Below, piece by piece: positions 1 to 7,331 of a DNA stretch of 64,000 bases; position 1 is the first letter of the stretch; each line of letters starts with the position of its first letter. The notes under the pieces are model-generated. The model ran no database searches. It saw only the letters and a list, made by a program, of their open reading frames with translations, and was not told the DNA's origin. A program made the translations under genes and the position numbers. Source of the DNA: Halogranum amylolyticum (GTDB lineage: Archaea; Halobacteriota; Halobacteria; Halobacteriales; Haloferacaceae); contig NZ_FODV01000004.1 of NCBI RefSeq assembly GCF_900110465.1, positions 86,108-150,107 on the forward strand, given 5' to 3'.

Positions 1-116
1 ATCGCGGGTCACCTCTGTCGTGGTGACCGCCCGGAGTGGCGAAGAACAGTCGTCACTCATCGCGGGTCACCTCTGTCGTGGTGACCGCCCGGAGTAGCGA
101 AGAACAGTCGTCACTC
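1..116. repeat. Two tandem copies of a 58-bp unit, each with a hairpin
   Basis: Bases 1-58 and 59-116 are the same 58-base unit with one difference (g at 37, a at 95). Each unit contains a perfect 7-bp inverted repeat, GGTCACC and GGTGACC, around an 8-base loop. The window starts inside the array, so more copies may lie upstream. The array lies just past the stop codon of the minus-strand stress-protein gene, so its RNA would fold into tandem hairpins at that gene's 3' end. Confidence 0.9.
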
Positions 117-549
117 ATTCGTCAGCACCCGGCAGCACGACGACCGGTCGATCGCTGTCCTCGACGAGCGTGTCGCGCGCCTCGTGGCCGAAGATGTCCC
201 ACCACTTCTTGCCCTCGCGTGGCGTGAATACGATGGCGCTGGCGTCCTCGTCGCGTGCGGCGTCGAGGATCGTCTCGCCGACGTCGGTTCCGTACAGCAG
301 TCGCGTCTCGACGTCGACGCCGGCTTCGGCGGCCCGTTCGCGCACTTCCTCGAACAGCTCTTCCGCCAGTTTCTCTCGCTGTTCTACCGACGCCTTGTCG
401 GGCGCGCCGCCGGCCTTCTCGACGACGTGGACGACAAGCATTCGTCCTCCGGCGTCCGCGACGTGCGGAAACGTCGCCGTACACGTCGCGACGGCGTCGT
501 CCTCGTTGGCGACGGGTACGAGCGGTGCGTCGAAGAGGGATCTAACCAC
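115..549 (-). CDS. Universal stress protein (UspA) family
   Basis: A 144-residue single-domain protein with the alpha/beta Usp pattern: a first strand LVPVAN, a central VETRLLYGTD segment, and a C-terminal strand PVVVLP. The GTG at 549 is chosen because GGAGGT lies 7 bases before it; an in-frame GTG at 558 is also possible. The usual ATP-binding signature Gx2Gx9G(S/T) before the last strand is missing. The segment there reads REGKKWWDIFGHEARD, so this may be a Usp that does not bind nucleotide. It stands alone, with tandem hairpin repeats at its 3' end. The family role is stress tolerance; no specific role can be assigned. Confidence 0.8.
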   Translation of the reverse strand: MVRSLFDAPLVPVANEDDAVATCTATFPHVADAGGRMLVVHVVEKAGGAPDKASVEQREKLAEELFEEVRERAAEAGVDVETRLLYGTDVGETILDAARDEDASAIVFTPREGKKWWDIFGHEARDTLVEDSDRPVVVLPGADE

Positions 550-704
550 GGACGCCACCTCCCGACGGGCAGGACGCAGCGAACGGCCGGTTTAGACACG
601 TCTGTGTCGTTCCTCGTACCAGATTCATACGAGTTGCTTTGTCAGCGTCGGGCTTAGTTCGTTCCCCTCGCGTCGGCGAAGCTAACGAACGTTCGTGAAC
701 TATC

Positions 705-1118
705 TCAGAGCGCGACGACCCACGCACGGTAGTGCTCGTCCCGCCCGTAGACCTCCTGGAACAGCCGGTCGACGAACCCCGCGAGGCGGTTGGCGTCCGA
801 GCGGGCGGAGACGCGGACGTTCGTCCCCTCGGCGGTCTCGGGGCTCTCCAGTTGGTCGATGCGGAACTCGGGGAACTCCTCGAGCATCGCCTTCAGTCGG
901 TCCAACTCGTCGTCGGTGACGTCGAAGTTGAACGTCTTCTCGGAGAACTGGACCCACGCGGTCGGCAGCGGGTCGCCGTCCTCGTCGGTGCCGTCGAGCT
1001 CCGGGTCGGGGTCGGCTTCGATCGTGAGGTAGGCGCTGCTGCGGTTGCGGTGGGCGACGATGCCGTCGGCGAACAGTTTCCGACGTTCGGCCGGCGTGTC
1101 GGCTTCGAATCTCGTCAT
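705..1118 (-). CDS. Conserved haloarchaeal hypothetical protein
   Basis: 137 residues, acidic, with no signal peptide or membrane segment. It begins MTRFEADTPAERRKLF and has predicted mixed alpha/beta structure, including an FNFDVTDDELDRLKAMLEEF stretch. The length and composition fit a small cytosolic haloarchaeal protein of unknown function. It lies 94 bases after the YeiH-family gene on the same strand and could be read through from it. I recognise no catalytic motif. Confidence 0.7.
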   Translation of the reverse strand: MTRFEADTPAERRKLFADGIVAHRNRSSAYLTIEADPDPELDGTDEDGDPLPTAWVQFSEKTFNFDVTDDELDRLKAMLEEFPEFRIDQLESPETAEGTNVRVSARSDANRLAGFVDRLFQEVYGRDEHYRAWVVAL

Positions 1119-1212
1119 ACCTCCGGCTACGCGGTCGGGGATGAAAAGCGGGGCGACGAGGCCGACGTCGGGCCGACGAGCCCGAGTCGCCGACGACCCG
1201 CCAGTCTGGGCG

Positions 1213-2208
1213 TCAGAACAGCGTCGTTACGGCGACGAGCGTGAGCGCGCTCACCCCGAGGAGATGGACGAGGACGACGAGCACCGGCGTCAGTCCCGTG
1301 TCGCGCATCTTCGCCAGTTGGATGTCGAAGCCGAGGCCGACGAACGCGAGCGTGAAGAGCCAGTCGGCGACGGTGTCGATGGAAGCGAGCGTCGCCGACG
1401 AGAGCGCGCCGGTGTTGGCGACGGCGGCGACGACGAGGAAGCCGACGAGGAACTTCGGGAACTCTGTCCAGATCTGTCGGAGCTTCGTGTCCGACGTCCC
1501 CTCGTCCGTGGCGTACCGGGCCGCGTAGCCGACCGCGACGACCCCCAGAAGCGAGTTGCGGGTGAGTTTCGTCACCGTCGCCCAGCGACCGGCCACCGGC
1601 GAGTGAGCGAATCCGGCGGCGGCGACCGGGCCGGTCGAGAACATGCTCAGTCCGGCCCAGACGCCGAACTGCTTGCCGGACAGCGCGAGCAGGTCGCCGG
1701 CGACGGGGAAGACGAGGAGCGTCACCGCGTCGAAGAGGAGGACGGTCGCGACGACGTGCGTCAGTTGGTCGCCGTCGGCGTCGATGGTGCCGGCGACGGC
1801 GGCCGCAGCGGAGACGCCGCAGATGCTCGACCCCGCCGCCAGCAACGACGCCATCTTGTCTCGGAGTCCGAACCCCTGCCGCGCGAGCAGTTCGACGCCG
1901 ACGACGCCGGCGCCCACCGTGAGGACGACGAGCAACACGACGAGCGGTCCCGACTCGCGGATCTCGGCGAGCGACACGCTCGCACCGAGGAGGACGATAC
2001 CGACCTCGAGAAACAGCGACCCGGTCGCGACACCGCCGGACGCCCAGTCGGGGGTGCCGACGGCGTTGGCGACGAGCGCGCCGAGCGCGACGGCGACGAT
2101 GAGGGCACTCACACCCGGAACCACGCCGGCGAGGACGTGTGCGGCGACGGCCAGCACCGCCAACACCGCCACGCCGGGGGCGACGTCTCCCAGTGTGGTC
2201 CTCGCCAT
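1213..2208 (-). CDS. YeiH/UPF0324 family membrane transporter (putative anion exporter)
   Basis: A 331-residue polytopic membrane protein with about ten hydrophobic segments. It carries the family core LLGASVSLAEI followed by GSSICGVSAAAAVAGTI. Bacterial YeiH proteins are annotated as putative sulfate exporters; the substrate here is unknown. The start is the ATG at 2208, because the longer open frame upstream is Arg/Ser-rich and overlaps a better small gene. This ATG shares one base with the stop of the 48-codon gene before it (TGATG), which implies translational coupling. Confidence 0.85.
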   Translation of the reverse strand: MARTTLGDVAPGVAVLAVLAVAAHVLAGVVPGVSALIVAVALGALVANAVGTPDWASGGVATGSLFLEVGIVLLGASVSLAEIRESGPLVVLLVVLTVGAGVVGVELLARQGFGLRDKMASLLAAGSSICGVSAAAAVAGTIDADGDQLTHVVATVLLFDAVTLLVFPVAGDLLALSGKQFGVWAGLSMFSTGPVAAAGFAHSPVAGRWATVTKLTRNSLLGVVAVGYAARYATDEGTSDTKLRQIWTEFPKFLVGFLVVAAVANTGALSSATLASIDTVADWLFTLAFVGLGFDIQLAKMRDTGLTPVLVVLVHLLGVSALTLVAVTTLF

Positions 2209-2354
2209 CAGGCGACCTGCAGCAGCGCGTGAACTACGACGACTGTGAGACCGAGCGCCGTCGCTCGCCATCCGCGGTCGAGGGAGACCCAGTAGCTTGC
2301 GACCGACTCGACCAGTTCGGCGTCTCGGGGCGACCGAAGTGCGTCGTCCACCAT
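2208..2354 (-). CDS. 48-residue single-span membrane protein coupled to the YeiH gene
   Basis: A short frame from ATG 2354 to TGA 2208. It encodes an acidic N-terminus (MVDDALRSPRDAELVESV) and one hydrophobic helix near the C-terminus, around ATALGLTVVVVHALLQVA. Its stop overlaps the YeiH start by one base. The clean one-helix design and coupling argue that it is translated, perhaps as an accessory subunit of the transporter. That role is inference. Confidence 0.6.
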   Translation of the reverse strand: MVDDALRSPRDAELVESVASYWVSLDRGWRATALGLTVVVVHALLQVA

Positions 2355-2564
2355 GGCAGCTATCTCGGGCGACGGGAAGCCCGGAGTTGAAACTGTCGCT
2401 CTGCGTCACGGGTAGCAGACGGTGTTGCCGCAACCGAAAGATGGTCGCACCGGGCGAACGTTCTCTCGCAACAGTCTCCCGGAGAGGAACCGGAAAGGAG
2501 TTCCTGCTTATCGGCCGCCGCGTTCGACGCGTGACGTTCACGACAAACCCGCGTGTTTCTACAA

Positions 2565-2572
2565 GATTTTAA
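2565..2572 (+). promoter_or_regulatory. TATA-like box of adk
   Basis: The sequence GATTTTAA is centred about 27 bases before the adk ATG, the spacing expected for a haloarchaeal promoter giving a leaderless transcript. It implies that adk starts its own transcription unit here. Confidence 0.55.
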
Positions 2573-2595
2573 CCCCGGAGCGGGACAGGTAACGT

Positions 2596-3222
2596 ATGAG
2601 CGACGAACACGTGCTCCTGCTCGGACCGCCGGGTGCAGGTAAAGGGACGCAGAGCAAGCGACTCGCCGCCGAGTTCGACCTCGAACACGTCACGACGGGT
2701 GACGCGCTTCGGGAGAACAAACACATGGAGACCGAACACGGGACGCCCGCCTCGTACATGGACGAGGGCGAACTCGTCCCCGACCCCGTCGTCAACGAGA
2801 TCGTCGAGACGGCGCTCGAAGACGCCGACGGCTACGTGCTCGACGGCTACCCGCGGAACCTCTCGCAGGTCGAGTATCTCGACAGTGTGACGGACCTCGA
2901 CTACGTGTTCTACCTCGACGTCGACGAGGAGGAACTCGTCCGCCGACTCACCGGCCGTCGTGTCTGTCCCGACTGTGGCGCGACTTACCACGTCGAGTTT
3001 AACCAACCCGAGGAGGAGGGGGTCTGCGACGAGTGCGGTGCGGAACTCACGCAGCGCGACGACGACACCGAGGAGACCGTCCGCGAACGACTCCGCGTCT
3101 ACCACGAGAACACCGAACCCGTCGTCGAACACTACCGCGAGGAGGGGACGCTCGTCGAGATCGAGGGCGAGGGCACCCCGGACGACGTGTTCGACCGTCT
3201 CGCCTCGGAACTGCGCGAATAA
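2596..3222 (+). CDS. adk: Adenylate kinase, zinc-LID type
   Basis: 208 residues. It interconverts AMP plus ATP with two ADP in the cytosol. The P-loop GPPGAGKGT is at residues 10-18, the AMP-binding segment begins TTGDALR, and DGYPR is at the NMP site. The LID has a four-cysteine zinc motif, CPDCG and CDECG, near residues 125-150. Length and motifs match bacterial-type Adk, as in other haloarchaea. In most haloarchaea adk is followed by the DUF106 gene. Here an inverted secreted-protein gene lies between them. Confidence 0.97.
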   Translation: MSDEHVLLLGPPGAGKGTQSKRLAAEFDLEHVTTGDALRENKHMETEHGTPASYMDEGELVPDPVVNEIVETALEDADGYVLDGYPRNLSQVEYLDSVTDLDYVFYLDVDEEELVRRLTGRRVCPDCGATYHVEFNQPEEEGVCDECGAELTQRDDDTEETVRERLRVYHENTEPVVEHYREEGTLVEIEGEGTPDDVFDRLASELRE

Positions 3223-3295
3223 ACTGAACGCGGCCACCGTCTCGTTTCTGCGGTACCAACACCCGGACGTGAGCGGCGTACTCCTCGCGAGCGAT

Positions 3296-3307
3296 GCACT
3301 ATAGTGC
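3296..3307. promoter_or_regulatory. 12-base perfect palindrome after adk
   Basis: GCACTATAGTGC reads the same on both strands. It lies between the converging ends of adk and the curlin-like gene. It is too short for a strong terminator hairpin and could be a protein-binding site or chance. Confidence 0.3.
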
Positions 3308-3471
3308 GAAAGTACGCACAAAACGGAGTCCGTGGTCGAACACGTCGAAACTCCGCGACGAGACGGGTCTCCTTCTCGAGTCGAGTCACGCCGTGTGAGG
3401 CAGCGACTCCGCGGGGGGGCGGTCCACGGGCGGTTGGTCCGGGCGGGAGTGTCTCGAAGTCGCGAAGCGAC

Positions 3472-4092
3472 TCAGCCCTGGTATGCGACCTGGGTCTGAC
3501 TGCTAGATTGGGTCTGGCTCGCAGAGTTCTTCGAGCCTTTCTGGCTCGACTGCTGGTCCTGCTTGCTGTCCTGCTTCTGGTCGACGTCGTTGTACTTTCC
3601 GACCTGCAGAGCGCCCTGGTTCTGGTCGTTCTTCTGCGTCTGGTCGACGTCGTTGTACTTGCCCTTCTGGCTGGCCTGCTGGCGCTGGTCGTTCTCCTGC
3701 TTCTGGTCGGCGTCGTTCTTGTAGCCGGCCTGCAGCGCCACCTGGTCCTGGTCGTTCTTCTGCGTCTGATCGGCGTCGTTGTACTTGCCCTTCTGGCTGG
3801 CCCGCTGGCGCTGGTCGTTGTCCTGCTGCTGGTTCGCGTCGTTGTACTTGCCGACCTGCGCGGCCCACTGAGCCTGTCGGTTCTTCTGGCGTTGGTCGAG
3901 GTCGTTGTTGTATCCGACCTGTTGTGCCCAAGCGCTTGCGTGACTCTGCTGCCGTTGCTCGGCGTCGTTCTTCTCGTCTTTGTCCTTTTTATCGTGGTTG
4001 TCGTGAGCGGCTGCCACACCGGCGAAGCCGCTGAGAGCGATGGTCATCACGACGAACACCACGAGCACCTGTCTTCCGAATTTCCCTACCAT
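3472..4092 (-). CDS. Secreted Gln/Asn-rich repeat protein with curlin-like repeats
   Basis: 206 residues. Residues 1-29 form a Sec-type signal peptide (basic start, hydrophobic VLVVFVVMTIALSG core, AAA before the likely cut). A charged linker runs to about residue 57. Seven consecutive units of exactly 21 residues follow, starting at 58, 79, 100, 121, 142, 163 and 184. Nearly invariant positions are Q1, G3, N6, Q10, Q12, Q16 and Q18. Units such as QKGKYNDADQTQ fit the curlin pattern Q-x-G-x-x-N-x-A-x-x-x-Q known from CsgA/CsgB amyloids. There are no cysteines and no anchor, so the product is probably released. No CsgG/CsgE-like gene lies nearby. Amyloid formation is inference; a soluble beta-solenoid is the alternative. 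The opposite-strand 300-codon frame is a shadow. Confidence 0.8.
   Translation of the reverse strand: MVGKFGRQVLVVFVVMTIALSGFAGVAAAHDNHDKKDKDEKNDAEQRQQSHASAWAQQVGYNNDLDQRQKNRQAQWAAQVGKYNDANQQQDNDQRQRASQKGKYNDADQTQKNDQDQVALQAGYKNDADQKQENDQRQQASQKGKYNDVDQTQKNDQNQGALQVGKYNDVDQKQDSKQDQQSSQKGSKNSASQTQSSSQTQVAYQG
3475..3921 (-). repeat. Seven in-frame 63-bp coding repeats
   Basis: Protein residues 58-206 consist of seven 21-residue units with no insertions or deletions. Units alternate between an AS/SS-QKGKYND type and an AL-QVG or QAGYKND type, suggesting growth by duplication of pairs. Tyr, Lys and Asp next to the Gly vary, while the Gln and Asn ladder positions are kept. Confidence 0.85.
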
Positions 4093-4481
4093 TGGTTTAT
4101 CAGCCGGGGGTCTCCCGACGAAACCAAATCGTCGAATACAGACTTAGTTACCCATCTCAATCCCGAATTAAATCGGAATATTTTATGCTATATCTATTCG
4201 GAATGACGAATTTTACCGAACGTTTGCCTATCAAACCTGTGGTGAGACTACCGTGCCCCCACGTGGCCGCAGTCGCTCGGTTAAATAGACACTTTTCTGA
4301 ACTGTCGATCGAACAGTGTGGTTCGACAGGTCGACGGCGAAGACAGTCCGAGCGCAACGATACCCGTGGGACGATAGTTTAGTAGCGAGATTTCGACCTC
4401 GCTGTGGGAGTGACTGAGCGTTTCGTGCGTACGAACGTCAGAGTAAAAGCTTGATAAACGGTGGTTGCCAACGGAGAAGTA
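4093..4481. other. AT-rich divergent promoter region, no gene seen
   Basis: 389 bases between the curlin-like gene (minus) and the DUF106 gene (plus). It is clearly more AT-rich than the rest of the window, especially 4160-4215, where several TATA-like stretches occur. TTGATAAA at 4450-4457 lies about 28 bases before the DUF106 ATG and fits a leaderless promoter. No short frame here looks like a real protein. Confidence 0.5.
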
Positions 4482-5402
4482 ATGGCACGTATCGAATCGA
4501 AGGTTCGGTCGCTCGTCTCCAACGATCCGGAGATGCGAGGGGCCATCGAAACCGTCCTCGCCCGCTCGGAGGACGGCGAGGTCAAGTGGGTCGACGTGAA
4601 AGACGACATCTCGAGCGGACAGTGGGGTCGACTCATCGAGAAGGGCGTCCTCGTCGACGGCGACGAGGGGTTCGCGCTGGCCGACCCCGAGGCGACCCGG
4701 AACGCACTCGAAAACGACGACTCGACGGCGAGTGCTGCGAGCGCGACGAGTTCGTCCGGCGTCGACGACGTCGAGGGGACGACGTGGTCGAAGTACGACA
4801 AGGGTGCGGCCCTCGTGACGGTCGGTCTCTTCCTCGGTTACTCGGTCACACAAGTCCGAAACGTCATCGGCGGTGCGATGGACGTCCTGCTCGGTCCGCT
4901 GGCCGAACTGCTGCCGTTCTACGCCGTCGTGATGGTGCTCGCGCTCGGTACCGGGCTGTACTCGACGCTCCTGCAGGCGAACCTGATGAACATGGAGAAG
5001 ATGGGGGCGTACCAAGAACGGATGAAAGACATCCAGCAGCGCCGGAAGGACGCTCAGGAGCGCGGTGACGACGCTGCGCTCGAGGCCATCCAGGAGGAGC
5101 AGATGGAGGCGATGGGCGACCAGATGGGGATGTTCAAAGAGCAGTTCCGCCCGATGGTGTGGATCATGTTCCTCACCATCCCGGTGTTCCTGTGGATGTA
5201 CTGGGCCATCGGTATCGGCGGCAACCCGGTTCACGTGGACCTGCAGAACCTCGTGTTGCCGCTGAGTGGGGAAGTCGAGTGGACCGAACAGATCCTCGGC
5301 CCCATCCAGACGTGGATCATCTGGTACTTCCTCTGTTCGATGGCGTTCACCCAGATCATTCGCAAGGGACTGAACATCAGCACGACGCCGTCGACGAGCT
5401 AA
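4482..5402 (+). CDS. DUF106 membrane protein, EMC3/Oxa1-superfamily insertase homologue
   Basis: 306 residues. A soluble N-terminal part (1-about 100) includes a winged-helix-like region. It is followed by a membrane segment near residue 110, a second near 145, a charged coiled-coil hairpin (ERMKDIQQRRKDAQERGDD) and more membrane segments. DUF106 proteins are archaeal relatives of EMC3, TMCO1 and YidC, thought to insert proteins into the membrane. The conserved MGDQMGMFKEQFRPMVWIMF stretch is the family core. The ATG at 4482 is chosen over an upstream GTG at 4461. In archaea this gene sits by secY-adk and cmk, as here. Confidence 0.9.
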   Translation: MARIESKVRSLVSNDPEMRGAIETVLARSEDGEVKWVDVKDDISSGQWGRLIEKGVLVDGDEGFALADPEATRNALENDDSTASAASATSSSGVDDVEGTTWSKYDKGAALVTVGLFLGYSVTQVRNVIGGAMDVLLGPLAELLPFYAVVMVLALGTGLYSTLLQANLMNMEKMGAYQERMKDIQQRRKDAQERGDDAALEAIQEEQMEAMGDQMGMFKEQFRPMVWIMFLTIPVFLWMYWAIGIGGNPVHVDLQNLVLPLSGEVEWTEQILGPIQTWIIWYFLCSMAFTQIIRKGLNISTTPSTS

Positions 5403-5594
5403 CTCTCTTCGCGGTCTCGATTCTCCCTGTCGTCGCCCGCGGTCGTCATCGACTCGGAATCCTCGTGGAGAGCGTGTTTCCGTTGCAAACACCCCCACTG
5501 CCACGGAGCGGTCCGGTCTGTGCGTGGTTCGTCCGCACACGCCACGCGCGTCCGTAACGGCAACCGTTTTGAGGAGCACCGACCGAATGACGGT

Positions 5595-6173
5595 ATGTTA
5601 CTGACCGTCTCTGGCCCGCCGGGAAGCGGGAAGAGCACGACTGCGGCCGGACTGGCCGAAGCGTTCGGACTGGAACATATCAGCGGCGGCGACATCTTCC
5701 GCGAGCTCGCCGCCGAACGCGGCTACTCCCCGGTCGAGTTCAACGAACTGGCCGAAGAGGACGACCAGATCGACCGCGATCTCGACCGACGGCTCTACGA
5801 GATCGCCCAGGAGCGCGACGACGTGCTGCTGGAGTCGCGACTCGCCGGCTGGCTGGCGGCCGACGAGGCCGACATCCGCATCTGGCTCGACGCACCGCTC
5901 AACATCCGCGCCGAGCGCATCGCCGACCGCGAGGGCAAGGACGTCGAGGTCGCCCGCGAGGAGACCAAACGCCGCGAGATGAGCGAGGCCAAACGCTACA
6001 TGGAGTACTACAACATCGAGATCGGCGACCGCGGCATCTACGACATCGTCTACAACACGGCCCGCTGGAGTCCCGAGGGCGTCCTCGGAATGCTCACGAC
6101 GGCGGTCGACTCCTACGACCCCAACACCGACGAGGGGAAAGCGCCCGTCGAGGGCGTCGTCTACGACTTCTGA
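5595..6173 (+). CDS. cmk: Cytidylate kinase, archaeal type
   Basis: 192 residues. It phosphorylates CMP/dCMP with ATP. The P-loop GPPGSGKST is near the N-terminus, followed by the substrate segment ISGGDIFRELA, a central LAGWLA, and the Arg-rich lid region KRREMSEAKRYMEYYNI. The ATG at 5595 places the P-loop at residues 7-15, normal for the family; the longer GTG frame adds an unconserved tail. The truB gene follows two bases after the stop, so the two are likely cotranscribed. Confidence 0.95.
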   Translation: MLLTVSGPPGSGKSTTAAGLAEAFGLEHISGGDIFRELAAERGYSPVEFNELAEEDDQIDRDLDRRLYEIAQERDDVLLESRLAGWLAADEADIRIWLDAPLNIRAERIADREGKDVEVAREETKRREMSEAKRYMEYYNIEIGDRGIYDIVYNTARWSPEGVLGMLTTAVDSYDPNTDEGKAPVEGVVYDF

Positions 6174-6175
6174 CC

Positions 6176-7042
6176 ATGCGAGGCCCGCCCGCGGACCGCG
6201 GCGTCGACGAACTGCTGAACTTCGGGGTCGTGAACCTCGACAAGCCGCCGGGTCCCTCGGCTCACCAGGTCTCCGGGTGGGTCCGCGACCTCGCCGGCGT
6301 CGAGCAGGCCGCCCACGCGGGCACGCTCGACCCGAAGGTGACCGGCTGTCTCCCGATCCTCCTCGGCGACGCCACTCGACTCGCGCAGGTCTTCCTCGAG
6401 GGAGCGAAGGAGTACGTCGCCGTGCTCGAACTCCACGGTCCCGCGCCGACTGATCTCGACGCCGTCGTCGCCGAGTTCGAGGGAGAGCTGTATCAGAAAC
6501 CGCCGCGCAAGAGCGCCGTCTCCCGGCGACTCCGGACCCGGACGGTGTACGACCTCGACGTACTCGAAGTTCGCGACCGGAAGGTGCTGCTCCGAATCGG
6601 CTGCGAGAGCGGCACTTACGTCCGGAAGCTCTGTCACGACCTCGGGCTCGCGCTCGGCACCGGCGGCCACATGGGCCATCTCCGACGCACCCGAACCGAC
6701 CCGTTCGACGACACCGACCTCGTCACGCTCCACGACTTCGTCGACGCACTCGCGTTCGCCGAAGAGGGCGACGAAGACCCACTCCGAGAGATCGTCGCCC
6801 CCGCCGAGCGTAGTCTGACACACCTCCCCAGCGTGACGATCGCCCCGAGCGCGGCCGAACAGGTCGCCCACGGCGCCCAGGTCTACGCTCCCGGCGTCAT
6901 CGACGTCGAGGACGACGCCGCCCGCGACGCGCTCGTCGCCTGCTACACCCCCGACGACGCGGTCGTCTGTCTCGGCAGACTCGTCGGTGACCCCGACGCC
7001 GAAAGCGGCGAGGTCGTCCGTCTCGAACGCGTGCTGGTCTGA
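6176..7042 (+). CDS. truB: tRNA/rRNA pseudouridine synthase, Cbf5/TruB type
   Basis: 288 residues. The archaeal Cbf5 enzyme makes pseudouridine at tRNA position 55 and, with H/ACA guide RNAs and Nop10, Gar1 and L7Ae, in rRNA. The catalytic aspartate is in HAGTLDPKVTG. Further conserved parts are the KEYVAVLELHG strand, the thumb-loop region KPPRKSAVSRRLRTR, and CESGTYVRKLCHDLG. The C-terminal about 75 residues form the PUA domain that holds the guide RNA. The N-terminus is shorter than in some archaeal Cbf5. It follows cmk by two bases in the conserved archaeal order. Confidence 0.93.
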   Translation: MRGPPADRGVDELLNFGVVNLDKPPGPSAHQVSGWVRDLAGVEQAAHAGTLDPKVTGCLPILLGDATRLAQVFLEGAKEYVAVLELHGPAPTDLDAVVAEFEGELYQKPPRKSAVSRRLRTRTVYDLDVLEVRDRKVLLRIGCESGTYVRKLCHDLGLALGTGGHMGHLRRTRTDPFDDTDLVTLHDFVDALAFAEEGDEDPLREIVAPAERSLTHLPSVTIAPSAAEQVAHGAQVYAPGVIDVEDDAARDALVACYTPDDAVVCLGRLVGDPDAESGEVVRLERVLV

Positions 7043-7154
7043 GACGTCGTCCTCGGTCGCCGTATCGTGACAGCACTTCTCGCGCGCGGCCGAAACGAAG
7101 GTCTTAAACGACAGTCGACCGTCGCCTGTAATGCGGAAAAACAGCAGACACAGC

Positions 7155-7225
7155 GGGACCGTAGGGTAGTGGTATCCTCTGCCGATGGGGTCGGTAGGAC
7201 CTGAGTTCGAATCTCGGCGGTCCCA
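7155..7225 (+). tRNA. tRNA-Pro (GGG)
   Basis: A complete cloverleaf without intron. The acceptor is GGGACCG with CGGTCCC and discriminator A. The anticodon stem is TGCCG/CGGTA with loop ATGGGGT, giving anticodon GGG. The T arm is CTGAG-TTCGAAT-CTCGG. No CCA is encoded. Confidence 0.95.
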
Positions 7226-7331
7226 CTTTTGCGGAACGAAACGGAACACTGAGACGAGCGGTGCGAGTCTTCGCTGTCCCACTTTCTCGCAGACGAATCG
7301 CGCCGATGCCGAGCGGAGCGCCCCCCGTCCG

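Noticed and set aside
3304..4206. 300-codon plus-strand frame over the curlin-like gene
   Set aside because: Mirror of the minus-strand repeat gene. The minus-strand frame has a signal peptide and regular repeats; the plus frame is a Leu/Val-rich shadow.
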